Shown here: positions 16,996 through 25,351 of the stretch, in pieces
How the letters are laid out: each line of letters opens with the position of its first letter
Numbering within the stretch: position 1 is the stretch's first letter
NCBI RefSeq assembly: GCF_016909575.1
Contig: NZ_JAFBGA010000007.1
Span: 248,001-312,000, forward strand
DNA length: 64,000 bases
Origin: Streptomyces sp. HB132
GTDB lineage: Bacteria > Actinomycetota > Actinomycetes > Streptomycetales > Streptomycetaceae
Direction of reading: 5' to 3'
Program-made: the position numbers and the translations under genes
Notes under the pieces: model-generated
What the model was told of the DNA's origin: nothing
What the model saw: the letters and a program-made list of their open reading frames with translations, nothing else
Databases searched by the model: none

Positions 16996-17177
16996 CGACG
17001 GTTCCCTCCGAAGGCGTCCCGCAGATCCTCCGGCCGGCCCCCGCCGTCGAGCCAGTGGCCCACCGCGTAGCCCACAGCCCCCAGGGCGGCGACGAGGAGG
17101 AACGCCCCGAAGCCGCCGAAGTACCCGGCGAACGCCAGAGCCATACCCACGATCATTCCGACGACCGGCCTGCTCAT
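16992..17177 (-). CDS. Small DUF2273-like membrane protein
   Basis: A 61-residue protein, mostly one hydrophobic hairpin (MIVGMALAFAGYFGGFGAFL and a following glycine-rich segment) with a charged tail. Such small membrane proteins normally lie between Asp23 and AmaP genes. ATG at 17177 has GAGAGGG about 10 nt upstream. It overlaps the next start (ATGA). Confidence 0.75.
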   Translation of the reverse strand: MSRPVVGMIVGMALAFAGYFGGFGAFLLVAALGAVGYAVGHWLDGGGRPEDLRDAFGGNRR

Positions 17178-17235
17178 CCCTTTTCCATCCCTCTCACCCG
17201 TCCGCCCGGCCTTGCTCCGTCCGCTGCGCCGGCGG

Positions 17236-17739
17236 TCACTCCACCCGGGAGTCCACCGAGACGCCGTCGCCGTCCTCGTCGGGCAGGTGCACGTCGTTGA
17301 CGGTGACGTTGACCTCGACGACCTCCAGGCCGGTGATCCGCTCCACGGCCGCGATGACGTTCTCCCGCACGTCGCGGGCCACGTCGGTGATCGCCACTCC
17401 GTACTCGACGACCAGGTCCACGTCGATGGCGGTCTGCCGCTCCCCGACCTCGACCTTGACCCCACGGCCGACGTTGGGGCGTCCGCCCGGTACCCGGTCG
17501 CGAACAGCGCCGAGCGTGCGCGAAAGACCGCCACCCATGTCGTGCACACCCGGAATCTCCCGTGCGGCGCTTCCGGCGATCTTCACCACGACGACGTCGG
17601 CGATGGACGTCCTGCCGCGGGTCGCGGCCGGCTCGTCGGCCCCCGTGGCGCCCCCTGTCAGGGCTGTGGTTCCCTGCGCGCTCCTCGAGCCCTGCGGGCC
17701 GGATGCGTTCTTCGAAAGCGGGGCCGTCTGCGTGGTCAT
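17236..17739 (-). CDS. Asp23/Gls24 envelope stress protein
   Basis: A 167-residue Asp23/Gls24 protein. The first 40 residues are low-complexity (Ala, Gly, Thr). The domain follows: TSIADVVVVKIAGSAAREIP, GVKVEVGERQTAIDVDLVVE, VRENVIAAVERITGLEVVEV. First gene of the minus-strand operon, with AGGAGG before ATG at 17739. It lies 213 bp from the divergent sigma factor gene. An AT-rich near-palindrome at about 17814-17827 in the spacer may mark the promoter. Confidence 0.9.
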   Translation of the reverse strand: MTTQTAPLSKNASGPQGSRSAQGTTALTGGATGADEPAATRGRTSIADVVVVKIAGSAAREIPGVHDMGGGLSRTLGAVRDRVPGGRPNVGRGVKVEVGERQTAIDVDLVVEYGVAITDVARDVRENVIAAVERITGLEVVEVNVTVNDVHLPDEDGDGVSVDSRVE

Positions 17740-17952
17740 GGGCAAGTCCTCCTGCTGCGTTCCGTGAACTGCTCTCACACCTGTAGAACCGGCCGCGTGC
17801 CGTCCGTGACGCCGATCTTTGAAAATCTTCTTCTCCACCGCCGAGCGGTCCGGCGATTCGGGGGCGGGTCCGCCGGTCTGCTGAACTGCTGCGTAACAAC
17901 CAGGCGTGGTCGTGTGTCCAAGCTGACGAGAGCGACCGAGAGGAGCCGCCCA

Positions 17953-18543
17953 GTGCCGGGGGCCCGCAGACAGACCGCATCCGCGGCCGCAGAGGACCGC
18001 AGCGTCACCGATGACGCCCTGCTGGCCGTGCGGGCAGCCGAAGGGGACGAGGAGGCGTTCGCCGACCTGGTGCGCCGCCACGCGCCCGCGCTGGTACGCA
18101 TGGCCACACGCATGCTGGGGAACGTGCCTGAGGCGGAGGACGCCGTGCAGGAGGCCCTCATCAGCGCATGGCGCAAACTGCCCGAGTTCCAGCGGCAGTC
18201 GACCTTCGGCACGTGGGTGTACCGGATCGTCACGAACCGTTGCCTGAACGTCCTGCGCGCCCGCAGACCCGTCGACCCGCTGGACGCGGCGGGGCAGCTC
18301 GCCGCGCCGGACCACACCGCTTCACCGGTCCGGATCGCCGAGTCGCACGCGGCGGTCGACGAACTCCAGGCAGCGCTCTCCTCACTGTCGCCCGAGCAAC
18401 GTGCCTGCTGGGTGCTGAGGGAGTGGGACGGCCAGTCCTACGAGTTCATCGCGGAGGCCGTCGGAATCAGCCAGGAGGCGGTCCGGGCCCGAGTGTTCCG
18501 TGCACGACGATGTCTCACACAACAACTGGGGGCCTGGCGATGA
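17953..18543 (+). CDS. ECF-subfamily RNA polymerase sigma factor
   Basis: About 196 residues. Sigma-2 at about 35-105 (FADLVRRHAPALVRMATRML, EAEDAVQEALISAWR, FGTWVYRIVTNRCLN) and sigma-4 at about 135-190 (LSPEQRACWVLREWDGQSYE, ISQEAVRARVFRARR). GTG at 17953 is preferred: GAGAGGAG lies 8 nt before it. Its stop overlaps the following start (ATGA), the usual coupling of a sigma factor with its anti-sigma factor. Divergent from the Asp23 operon, a likely target. Confidence 0.93.
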   Translation: MPGARRQTASAAAEDRSVTDDALLAVRAAEGDEEAFADLVRRHAPALVRMATRMLGNVPEAEDAVQEALISAWRKLPEFQRQSTFGTWVYRIVTNRCLNVLRARRPVDPLDAAGQLAAPDHTASPVRIAESHAAVDELQAALSSLSPEQRACWVLREWDGQSYEFIAEAVGISQEAVRARVFRARRCLTQQLGAWR

Positions 18544-19169
18544 CCACCCACACCGACCCTCCCCACGAGCCGCAGCCTCACGAGGGGGACGACGAGCAGC
18601 TGCCCTGCGGCCGTTCGCTCCTCGACGTCTGGGACACCTGGGAACAGGGGACGGCCGATCCCCACGCGCCGGGCTGCCCCCATTGCCGCCAGGCTGTGGA
18701 GGAGCTCGAGGCGCTGCAGTCCTCCGTGCGACGCCTGCGTGAGGAACCGCCTGCGACCGAGCCGTACGACACCCTCGCTCTGACACAACGGGTGATGGAC
18801 GTCGTCCGCCTGGAACTGCGGCCCGGGCACCCGCTGCCGCTGGGCGAACCGGACGAGGACCTCTGGATCATGGAGGCGGTGGCCGCCCGAACCGTCCGTG
18901 CCGCAGCCGAGACGGTCGCCGGCGTGAGCGCGGGATCGTGCAGGATCACCCCCGCGCAGTCAGCGGCTCAGGATCCCTCCCGGATCGACGTGCTCCTGGA
19001 GATCCGTGCTCCCGTCACCGCGGAACTGCAGGAGCTCGGCGAACGAGTCCGTCGGCGCGTGCTCAGTTCGGTCCACGACCGGTTGGGGATGGTCCTGACG
19101 AGCATCGACATCCGGATCACCGATCTGACCGATGCGACCGACAAGCCCGAGGGAGGGCGCAACCGATGA
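18540..19169 (+). CDS. Putative zinc-finger anti-sigma factor fused to an Asp23-like domain
   Basis: A 209-residue protein coupled to the sigma factor by ATGA. Near the N-terminus it has H42-x3-C46-x2-C49 (HAPGCPHC), the zinc signature of ZAS-type anti-sigma factors, followed by a predicted helix (VEELEALQSSVRRLREEP). From about residue 115 an Asp23-like region follows (VRAAAETVAGVSAGSCRITP, IDVLLEIRAPVTAELQELG, VLSSVHDRLGMVLTSIDIRI). There is no membrane segment, so it would be soluble. It links the sigma factor directly to the Asp23 system. The role is inferred from motif and position. Confidence 0.75.
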   Translation: MTTHTDPPHEPQPHEGDDEQLPCGRSLLDVWDTWEQGTADPHAPGCPHCRQAVEELEALQSSVRRLREEPPATEPYDTLALTQRVMDVVRLELRPGHPLPLGEPDEDLWIMEAVAARTVRAAAETVAGVSAGSCRITPAQSAAQDPSRIDVLLEIRAPVTAELQELGERVRRRVLSSVHDRLGMVLTSIDIRITDLTDATDKPEGGRNR

Positions 19170-19513
19170 CGTGGAACGCCGAACACAGGGCGCTCACCGA
19201 CGAAGTCGCCAAGGCGGTGCTGGCGGTGGAGGGCGTGGCCTTCCTCAAGCCGGGGGTGGCCCGGCAGCTTCGTACCGCGCTGGCGCCCGAAGCGGAGTCG
19301 GCGAGTGCGCGCACCAGCGGTCTGAGGGTGAGGCGGAAGAACAGCGGGTGCCCCTGGAACGTCGCCGTCCAGATCGTCTCCCTGCGCGAGGCCCGGGCGG
19401 TCGATGTCGCCAGGGCCACCCGCACGGCGGTCGAGGCATGCCTGGCGGCGAAGTGCCCCGAGGAGCCGCCGGCTCCGGCCCACATCACCGTGACCGTCAC
19501 CGGCCTGCTCTGA
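19166..19513 (+). CDS. Small Asp23-like protein
   Basis: A 115-residue protein coupled by ATGA to the preceding gene. LTDEVAKAVLAVEGVAFLKP, WNVAVQIVSLREARAVDVAR and a C-terminal strand HITVTVTGLL follow the Asp23/Gls24 fold outline. It probably interacts with the other Asp23 proteins here. Last gene of the sigma operon, followed by a strong hairpin. Confidence 0.75.
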   Translation: MTWNAEHRALTDEVAKAVLAVEGVAFLKPGVARQLRTALAPEAESASARTSGLRVRRKNSGCPWNVAVQIVSLREARAVDVARATRTAVEACLAAKCPEEPPAPAHITVTVTGLL

Positions 19514-19597
19514 TTCTCTCCCCCGGTGCCACGCCGGCGCCCTCCGGCCCGCGGTGTGGCACCGAGTCGTCGGGCGCCGGAGGGCGGTCCGTGTCAC

Positions 19598-19644
19598 CGT
19601 GCCGAGCCGCCTTCCCTCCGCCGCAGGGAAGGCGGCTCGGCACG
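19598..19644 (+). terminator. Long perfect hairpin terminator
   Basis: A perfect 20-bp inverted repeat (left arm CGTGCCGAGCCGCCTTCCCT) with a 7-nt loop, 84 nt after the last gene of the sigma operon. Longer than any other stem I found here. Confidence 0.75.
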
Positions 19645-20103
19645 CGCGGCGCACACCCACGGCCCACGAACTCGCCCGCCCCGACCGGTGACACCCTCAC
19701 CACTCGTCACCGGCGTCTCGGCAGGATGTCGGACGCCAGTCGGACGGAGAGGCGAAGGCCACGAAGGCCGCCCCCAGCGGCCCGGCAGCACCAACACGCC
19801 GCTCTCGCTCACCCCCCGACGCGGATAACTCGACCCGCGGGTTCAGCGGCACCGTCCGACGGGCGCGCGCCTACGCCAGGGCACTGACCGCTGCCGAGTC
19901 GGCCTCCCGCTCCAAGCTGACCCGCGCCCAGCTCCGACATAGCCCCCCTGTCCGGCAAGGCAGTCACGGCCCCCTTCGCGTGGCCCTACGACCCGGCGCC
20001 CGGAGCGGAGTACTTCCTCCCGCTGTCCTTCAACGGCCACCTGCGACCGCGGCGACCGCCCCGTCCCGCTGCGCCGGGGCGGGAGTGGTCAGGAGAGGCA
20101 CCA
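19645..20103. other. Gap without a supported gene
   Basis: About 460 bp between the hairpin and the transporter gene. Short frames exist on both strands, but none has a family resemblance or a good ribosome site. Part of it (about 19840-20040) could be an old gene remnant; I cannot show that. Confidence 0.4.
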
Positions 20104-21252
20104 GTGGCTAATAGGGTGACCCGCATGTCTGTCACGCTGAGCTCCACCAGGACACGCGCCGCACTCCGCACTTCGGCGCGCGTCTCAGGCGAGTTGCTTC
20201 TCGTCCTTGTCATGGCTGCGGTGGCGGTGTGGCTGATGGGTCGCATGTGGTCGGTCATCTGGCCGCTCATAGTGGGCCTGCTGCTCACCACGCTGACGTG
20301 GCCCGCCGCGCGCTTCCTGCGCCGGCGCGGATGGCCTCCGGCCCTCGCCGCCTCGCTCGTGACCGTGCTCTTCCTTCTGATCGCCGCAGGAGCCGTGGCA
20401 CTGATCGCGGTACCGGTGGCCTCCCAGTCCGGGGAGCTGGCCGACGGAGTGGTCGAGGGCATCCAGCAGGTGCGGGAATGGGCCTCGGGGCCGCCGCTCA
20501 ACATCGGCGACGACCAGATCACCGGTGCCTTCGATTCCGCGACCGCTCGCATCCAGGACAGCGTCGGCAGCATGGTCACCACGGTCGTCACCGGGGTGAG
20601 CACCGTGGTCAACGGCGTGGTCACCGCCGTCCTGGCGGTCTTCCTCATGTTCTTCATGCTCAAGGACGGCCCCCGCTTCCTCCCGTGGCTCGCGCGTCAG
20701 CTGCCCGGCCGGCTCGCCGGTGACGTTCCCGCCGTGGCCGAGCGCGGCTGGGCGACCCTGGGCGAGTTCGTCCGTTCCCAGGCGTACGTCGGTCTTCTCG
20801 ACGCCGTCCTCATCGGTCTGGGGCTGTGGATCGTAGGAGTGCCGCTGGTGCTGCCGCTGGCGGTGCTGACGTTCGTGTCGGCGTTCGTGCCCATCGTCGG
20901 AGCGCTGTTCGCCGGCTTCGTCGCCGTCCTCATCGCCCTGGTGTCGAACGGACCGACCGACGCGCTGATCATCCTGGCCGTCATCGTCGTGGTGCAGCAG
21001 CTCGAGGGCAACGTGTTCCAGCCGATGATCCAGAGTCGCGGGCTCGGCCTGCACGCCGCGGTGGTCCTGCTGGCGGTGACGCTGGGCGGGAGTCTGGCCG
21101 GGATCGTGGGCAGCCTGCTCGCCGTCCCCGTCGCCGCGCTGGTCGGGGTCGTCTGGAACTACATGCGCGAGCAGCTCAGCGAGCCGTTGCCGGAGTCGGA
21201 GCCGGAGCCGGAGCCCTCGCCCGTGACGGGTGTCGGGGGCTCTCCTGCCTGA
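20104..21252 (+). CDS. AI-2E transporter family (DUF20/PerM) membrane protein
   Basis: A 382-residue membrane protein of the AI-2E/PerM family. Two N-terminal helices (VWLMGRMWSVIWPLIVGLLL), a helix-strand soluble domain (about 130-215), then a helix-rich C-terminal half ending in LGGSLAGIVGSLLAVPVAAL, a family hallmark. The C-terminal tail is Glu/Pro-rich (PESEPEPEPSP). Members export autoinducer-2, act as Na/H antiporters or are uncharacterised, so the substrate is open. GTG at 20104 has AGGAGAGG 5 nt upstream. Confidence 0.88.
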   Translation: MANRVTRMSVTLSSTRTRAALRTSARVSGELLLVLVMAAVAVWLMGRMWSVIWPLIVGLLLTTLTWPAARFLRRRGWPPALAASLVTVLFLLIAAGAVALIAVPVASQSGELADGVVEGIQQVREWASGPPLNIGDDQITGAFDSATARIQDSVGSMVTTVVTGVSTVVNGVVTAVLAVFLMFFMLKDGPRFLPWLARQLPGRLAGDVPAVAERGWATLGEFVRSQAYVGLLDAVLIGLGLWIVGVPLVLPLAVLTFVSAFVPIVGALFAGFVAVLIALVSNGPTDALIILAVIVVVQQLEGNVFQPMIQSRGLGLHAAVVLLAVTLGGSLAGIVGSLLAVPVAALVGVVWNYMREQLSEPLPESEPEPEPSPVTGVGGSPA

Positions 21253-21397
21253 GGCCGTCCGTGCCCGCGGGCGCCGCGACCAGGTCGCCGACGTCGCCGA
21301 CCCCTTCCCGCACGGGCGCTGACGACGCCGCCGGGATGGGAGAAGCAGACGGGATGAGCCGTGCGGAGCCTGAGCGACCCAGGGGTGGCGACAAGTA

Positions 21398-21440
21398 CTG
21401 AGGCGGCCGTCGGGTCCGGCGGCAACCCGGCCCGCCTCAG
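21398..21440. terminator. Hairpin between convergent genes
   Basis: Arms CTGAGGCGG and CCGCCTCAG (9 bp, perfect) enclose a 25-nt loop with its own short inverted repeat, between the convergent AI-2E and DUF6056 genes. Confidence 0.45.
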
Positions 21441-21455
21441 CATGGATCGTCCGGC

Positions 21456-23024
21456 CTACGTCCGGCCGGGAGGCCGGTCGGCGTCGGTGATGCGGTCGAT
21501 CCGGTAATAGTCGGCGACGCAGTCACCGGGCCAGTAGGAGAGTTCCCGCCGGCTGAACGGCTCCAGCATCTGGCTGATCACGAGCCGTTCGTACGGGAGG
21601 ACTCGGGCACCGGCGCTCGCCCCCGCGCGCATCCGCCGGTCCTGGGCATCCCATTTCCCGGCCCGCGCACGCATGTCCGCGTCGAGGTCGAGCAACGTGA
21701 CGGCCTGGCCGAAGCAGACCACGACGCAGAGCACCGCGCACGCCGCCTTCAGAGGGCCGGTCCGCCGCGCACGCCGCCGGGCCGCCACCCCCAGCAGCGC
21801 ACCCGCTCCGACAAGCAGGACCACGTACACCAGGAGGTAGTCGTTCCAGACCCGGTTCGAGCTGGGAGCACTCACCCGGTCCTGGAACACCGGATACGCG
21901 ATGACCGTGCAGAGGTAGCCGGACACGAGGAGCGCGGCTAGGCCGGCGCAGGCCGTCAGCGGCCACCGGGCGGGCAGGACGACGACCGCGCTCCTGTCCG
22001 GACGCCGGGTCAGCAGTCCCAGGAGCACGCCCACCCCGATCGCTCCGGCGTACTGCCAGTTGGTGACCACGCTGTGAGCGATCTCCGCGAACCCGCGCAG
22101 CGAGGCCGCGAGGTTCTCCGGAGCGATCAACGACGTCGTACCCGCCCCGAACCGTTCCCGCCGGGTGTGCGAGCCGGGAGAGGTGATCAGGACGAGTGTC
22201 CCGGCCGTGACACCGGTGATGCCCGCCGCACACCAGAGGCGGGTGAAGCGCACGGACGGGCCGGTGGCGCCGCGGCCGCTGAGGAGGGCGGTGACCAGCA
22301 GCACCGCCACGACGATCGCGGTCTCCTCCGACAGGGTGCCGATGGCCAGACCCGCGCAGAGTACGAGGGCGAGGGCCGCACCCCTGCCCCGGCGCGAGCG
22401 GGCCGTCAGGAACGGGATCAGCGCGGCGCAGGCCAGCACCGGTGGCATCGTGTGCGAGACCGACGCGGCCGGCCAGTAGAACGTCTTGTACGTGTTGGGG
22501 GTGGCGAACAGGAAGAGGGCGGTCGCCATGGCCGCCACCAGCAGCGGCAGCCCGCGCGGCACGGTGAACCGCCCGCGTCGCAGCGCGGCCACCGTCGCCG
22601 CCCACAGCACTGCGAGCGTGAGCACACCGCTGACCAGGCCGAACCACTGGTGGCCCGCGACCTGGAACTCGGCATAGGCGCCGACCAGCACCGCGTTGGT
22701 GACCCGGCCGTTGTCGTCGAAGTAGAACCGGCTGATGAGACCGGTGACGCCGTCGTCCCGCACCACGGGCAGGAAGCACCAGTCGTCAGCCCCCGGCCGG
22801 ACCCACCTGCCGAACCACGCTGCCGCGGCCAGCAGGACGAGGGGTGGCAGGGAGAGCGCGGTCACCCAGAGCGAGGTGCGCGGCCGGGTGTCGTGCTCCG
22901 GCGGCGGCGTCACGTCCCGCGGGTCGTCGACGTCATGCCGTGGCATGGCTCCGGGGCGCGCCGGCACCGCGGGCGCACGGTCCGGGACCGGGGAGTCCGG
23001 TGTGTTCCCGGGCACCGCGCTCAC
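21456..23024 (-). CDS. Polytopic membrane protein, DUF6056-like
   Basis: A 522-residue membrane protein with about ten to eleven hydrophobic segments. A Pro-rich cytosolic N-terminus leads into the first helix, then an external loop with RPGADDWCFLP and an acidic stretch FYFDDNGR, reminiscent of GT-C type transferases (Asp pair after the first helix). Family assignment to DUF6056 is from memory of this layout. GTG at 23024 overlaps the stop of the upstream glycosyltransferase, so the two are translationally coupled and probably decorate a lipid-linked or surface glycan together. Confidence 0.72.
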   Translation of the reverse strand: MSAVPGNTPDSPVPDRAPAVPARPGAMPRHDVDDPRDVTPPPEHDTRPRTSLWVTALSLPPLVLLAAAAWFGRWVRPGADDWCFLPVVRDDGVTGLISRFYFDDNGRVTNAVLVGAYAEFQVAGHQWFGLVSGVLTLAVLWAATVAALRRGRFTVPRGLPLLVAAMATALFLFATPNTYKTFYWPAASVSHTMPPVLACAALIPFLTARSRRGRGAALALVLCAGLAIGTLSEETAIVVAVLLVTALLSGRGATGPSVRFTRLWCAAGITGVTAGTLVLITSPGSHTRRERFGAGTTSLIAPENLAASLRGFAEIAHSVVTNWQYAGAIGVGVLLGLLTRRPDRSAVVVLPARWPLTACAGLAALLVSGYLCTVIAYPVFQDRVSAPSSNRVWNDYLLVYVVLLVGAGALLGVAARRRARRTGPLKAACAVLCVVVCFGQAVTLLDLDADMRARAGKWDAQDRRMRAGASAGARVLPYERLVISQMLEPFSRRELSYWPGDCVADYYRIDRITDADRPPGRT

Positions 23025-24526
23025 CGGCGGTTCTCGGGGGACGGGAGGGGGTGCGCGGGGACGGGCACGCCGACCGCCCGTTCCGATGGCTGTCGGGCCA
23101 CCCCGGCTGCCACGGCCGCCCCGTCCGACGGGGCTGCCCCGGCGGACGCGGATGCCTGGGTACGGCCCGACAGGATCGCCCACCGGGCCAGCAGGAAGGA
23201 GACCGGGGTGACGAGGACACCGGCGACGAGGGCGGCCAGGTTCTTGTCCACGCCGAGAGCGCTGACCGCCCCGTGGAGGAGCGCGCCCGATGCCACGAGA
23301 CTGACGATGCTCGACAGGGGATAACGCACGAACGCCTGCCACGTCGGCTTCGTCCGGCAGGTGACGTAGGAGTTCAGCAGGAACGAGCACACGATACTGA
23401 CCCCGTAACCGAGGACATGCGCGGCCAGATAGGGAATCCATCGGTTCAGAACGGCGTACACAGCGAAGTAGACGGCTGTGTTCACACACCCCACCAGGAC
23501 GAACCTGCCGAACTGGCGCGCGGTGCGGGGCCGCGCGGGGGCGAGCTCGTTCAACTCCGTGATGACCGGGGGAGGAGGACGGTGCGACGGCGCCGGACAG
23601 TCCCCGTCGGTCTCCCGCACCACGTACGGCGGGCGGTGCTTCGCCTCCTGGTAGATGCGGCCCACGTATTCGCCGATGACCCCGAGCGTGACCAGCTGAA
23701 TACCGCCGAGGGCCACCACGGCCGTCAGCAGTGTGGCGTAGCCCGGCGTGTCGGCGCCGCGCAGGACAACTGTCACCACGGTCCACACCGCGTACACCAG
23801 TGCCGACAGGAACACCCAGAAGCCGGTGTAGATGGCCAGGCGGAGCGGACGGTTGTTGAAGGACAGGAGCCCGTCGATGCCGTAGTTCAGCAGCCGCCTG
23901 TTTCCCCATTTCGACCGGCCTGCCACGCGTTCGCTGTTGCGGTAGCGGAAGCTGACCGTGTCGAAGCCGATCCAGGAGAAGATCCCCTTCGAGAAGCGGT
24001 TGCTCTCCGGCAGGGACAGGACGCTCTCCACCGCCCGCCGGGACAGCAGGCGGAAGTCCCCCGATCCGTCGAGGAGCTCCACGTCCACGCAGCGGCGGAC
24101 GACCGCGTAATAGGCGTGGCTCAGTGTGCTGCGGACCAGGCCCTCACCCGAGCGGTCACGACGCGGGATGACCTGGTCGTAGCCGTGCCGGTGCAGTTCG
24201 AGCATGCGGGGGATGAGCTCGGGAGGGTGCTGGAGGTCGGCATCCATGATCACCACGGCGGCACCCCGCGACATGCGGAGACCGGCGAGTATCGCGGCTT
24301 CCTTGCCGAAGTTCCGGCTGAACGCCGTGTAGTGGGTCCGTTCGTCCTGCGCCGCGAAGGAGTTGAGGAGCAGTCGTGTGTGGTCGAGACTGCCGTCGTC
24401 CACGTAGCAGATCTCGAAGGTCTCTCCCAGCCCCTCCAAGGCGGCGACCAGAGCCGCGTGGAAGGACCCGATGCCCTCGGCTTCGTTGAAGCAGGGCACG
24501 ACGACCGACAGCTGGAGGCCGGTCAC
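23021..24526 (-). CDS. Polyprenyl-phosphate glycosyltransferase (GT2) fused to GtrA domain
   Basis: A 501-residue fusion. Residues about 1-230 form a DPM1-like GT2 domain (LSVVVPCFNEAEGIG, metal-binding MDADLQHPPEL). A membrane hairpin follows (about 232-300: YTGFWVFLSALVYAVWTVV). A GtrA domain with four helices lies at about 340-460 (RQFGRFVLVGCVNTAVYFAV). The usual reaction loads a sugar onto undecaprenyl phosphate; GtrA flips or assists it. GTG at 24526 has GGAGG 6 nt upstream. Coupled to the DUF6056 gene. Confidence 0.9.
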   Translation of the reverse strand: MTGLQLSVVVPCFNEAEGIGSFHAALVAALEGLGETFEICYVDDGSLDHTRLLLNSFAAQDERTHYTAFSRNFGKEAAILAGLRMSRGAAVVIMDADLQHPPELIPRMLELHRHGYDQVIPRRDRSGEGLVRSTLSHAYYAVVRRCVDVELLDGSGDFRLLSRRAVESVLSLPESNRFSKGIFSWIGFDTVSFRYRNSERVAGRSKWGNRRLLNYGIDGLLSFNNRPLRLAIYTGFWVFLSALVYAVWTVVTVVLRGADTPGYATLLTAVVALGGIQLVTLGVIGEYVGRIYQEAKHRPPYVVRETDGDCPAPSHRPPPPVITELNELAPARPRTARQFGRFVLVGCVNTAVYFAVYAVLNRWIPYLAAHVLGYGVSIVCSFLLNSYVTCRTKPTWQAFVRYPLSSIVSLVASGALLHGAVSALGVDKNLAALVAGVLVTPVSFLLARWAILSGRTQASASAGAAPSDGAAVAAGVARQPSERAVGVPVPAHPLPSPENRR

Positions 24527-24834
24527 GCGACACCTCCGGACGTCCCCTCTCGGGACCTCGATTGCGGATCGCTCAGTTACACCACCCTCGCCCATCCAAG
24601 GCCGCGGCCCCTCGCCATCCGCTCCGAACGCGCGGACCGTCGCACTCTTTCGCACGAACGGCGGACCGGTGGGGCTGACGCAGCCCGCGGGACGGGCGGA
24701 GCGACGGTGCGTCGAGCCTGCACCGATACGAAAACCCCCCTGGCAGGACGCCCCCGCGCGGGCTCACGTCCGGCGGCTGAGGGCCGGGGCCGCGGCGACG
24801 CCGAAGCGGACAGTGCCGTGTCCGTCGAGCCGGG
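24527..24834. other. Intergenic gap
   Basis: About 308 bp between the glycosyltransferase start and the VOC gene 3' end. I see no gene; it should contain the promoter of the glycosyltransferase pair. Confidence 0.4.
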
Positions 24835-25182
24835 TCATCGGTGGCTCAGCACATTGACCACCCGGCCATTCGGGTCACGGACGAAGAACCGGCGTACGCC
24901 CCACTCCTCGTCCCGCAGGGGGCGCACGATCTCCGCGCCGCTCTCCCGGAGCACGGCATAGGCCGCATCCACGTCGTCGACCTCCACGCTCATGTCGGGC
25001 ACGACCGGCGCGGTCCTGTCGTGGCTCATGAAGGTGATCTGCGCCGTGGGATTGTCGGGGGACGCCATCGTCATGACCCATCCCTGGTTCATGAACTCCT
25101 CGAAACCGAGGAGTTCGTAGAAGTCCCGGCTCTCCTCCATGGCCTTTGACCGGATGTCGGGCACGACCCTGCGGACGGACAT
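24835..25182 (-). CDS. VOC/glyoxalase-superfamily protein
   Basis: A 115-residue vicinal-oxygen-chelate protein: VPDIRSKAMEESRDFYELLG, then DMSVEVDDVDAAYAVLRESG and the closing FFVRDPNGRVVNVL. Members include glyoxalases, dioxygenases and antibiotic-binding proteins; no substrate can be assigned. ATG at 25182 has AAGGAG 6 nt upstream. Confidence 0.88.
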   Translation of the reverse strand: MSVRRVVPDIRSKAMEESRDFYELLGFEEFMNQGWVMTMASPDNPTAQITFMSHDRTAPVVPDMSVEVDDVDAAYAVLRESGAEIVRPLRDEEWGVRRFFVRDPNGRVVNVLSHR

Positions 25183-25351
25183 GGGCAACTCCTTCTGACG
25201 GGCGCGCGTGTACGTGTCGCTGATTCTCTCCGGAGAGGCGCCGTGCCGAGCCCGTCGCGACGCGCCGCGCCGCGGAACACGGTTCCCCGTGATCGATGCC
25301 CGGGGCGGGCACCACCGGCCGGGCGACCGGGCAGGGCACAGCCGCCCGGTG

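Noticed and set aside
19843..20040. Short frames and a phrase resembling coding sequence before the AI-2E gene
   Set aside because: No complete gene, start or family could be supported.
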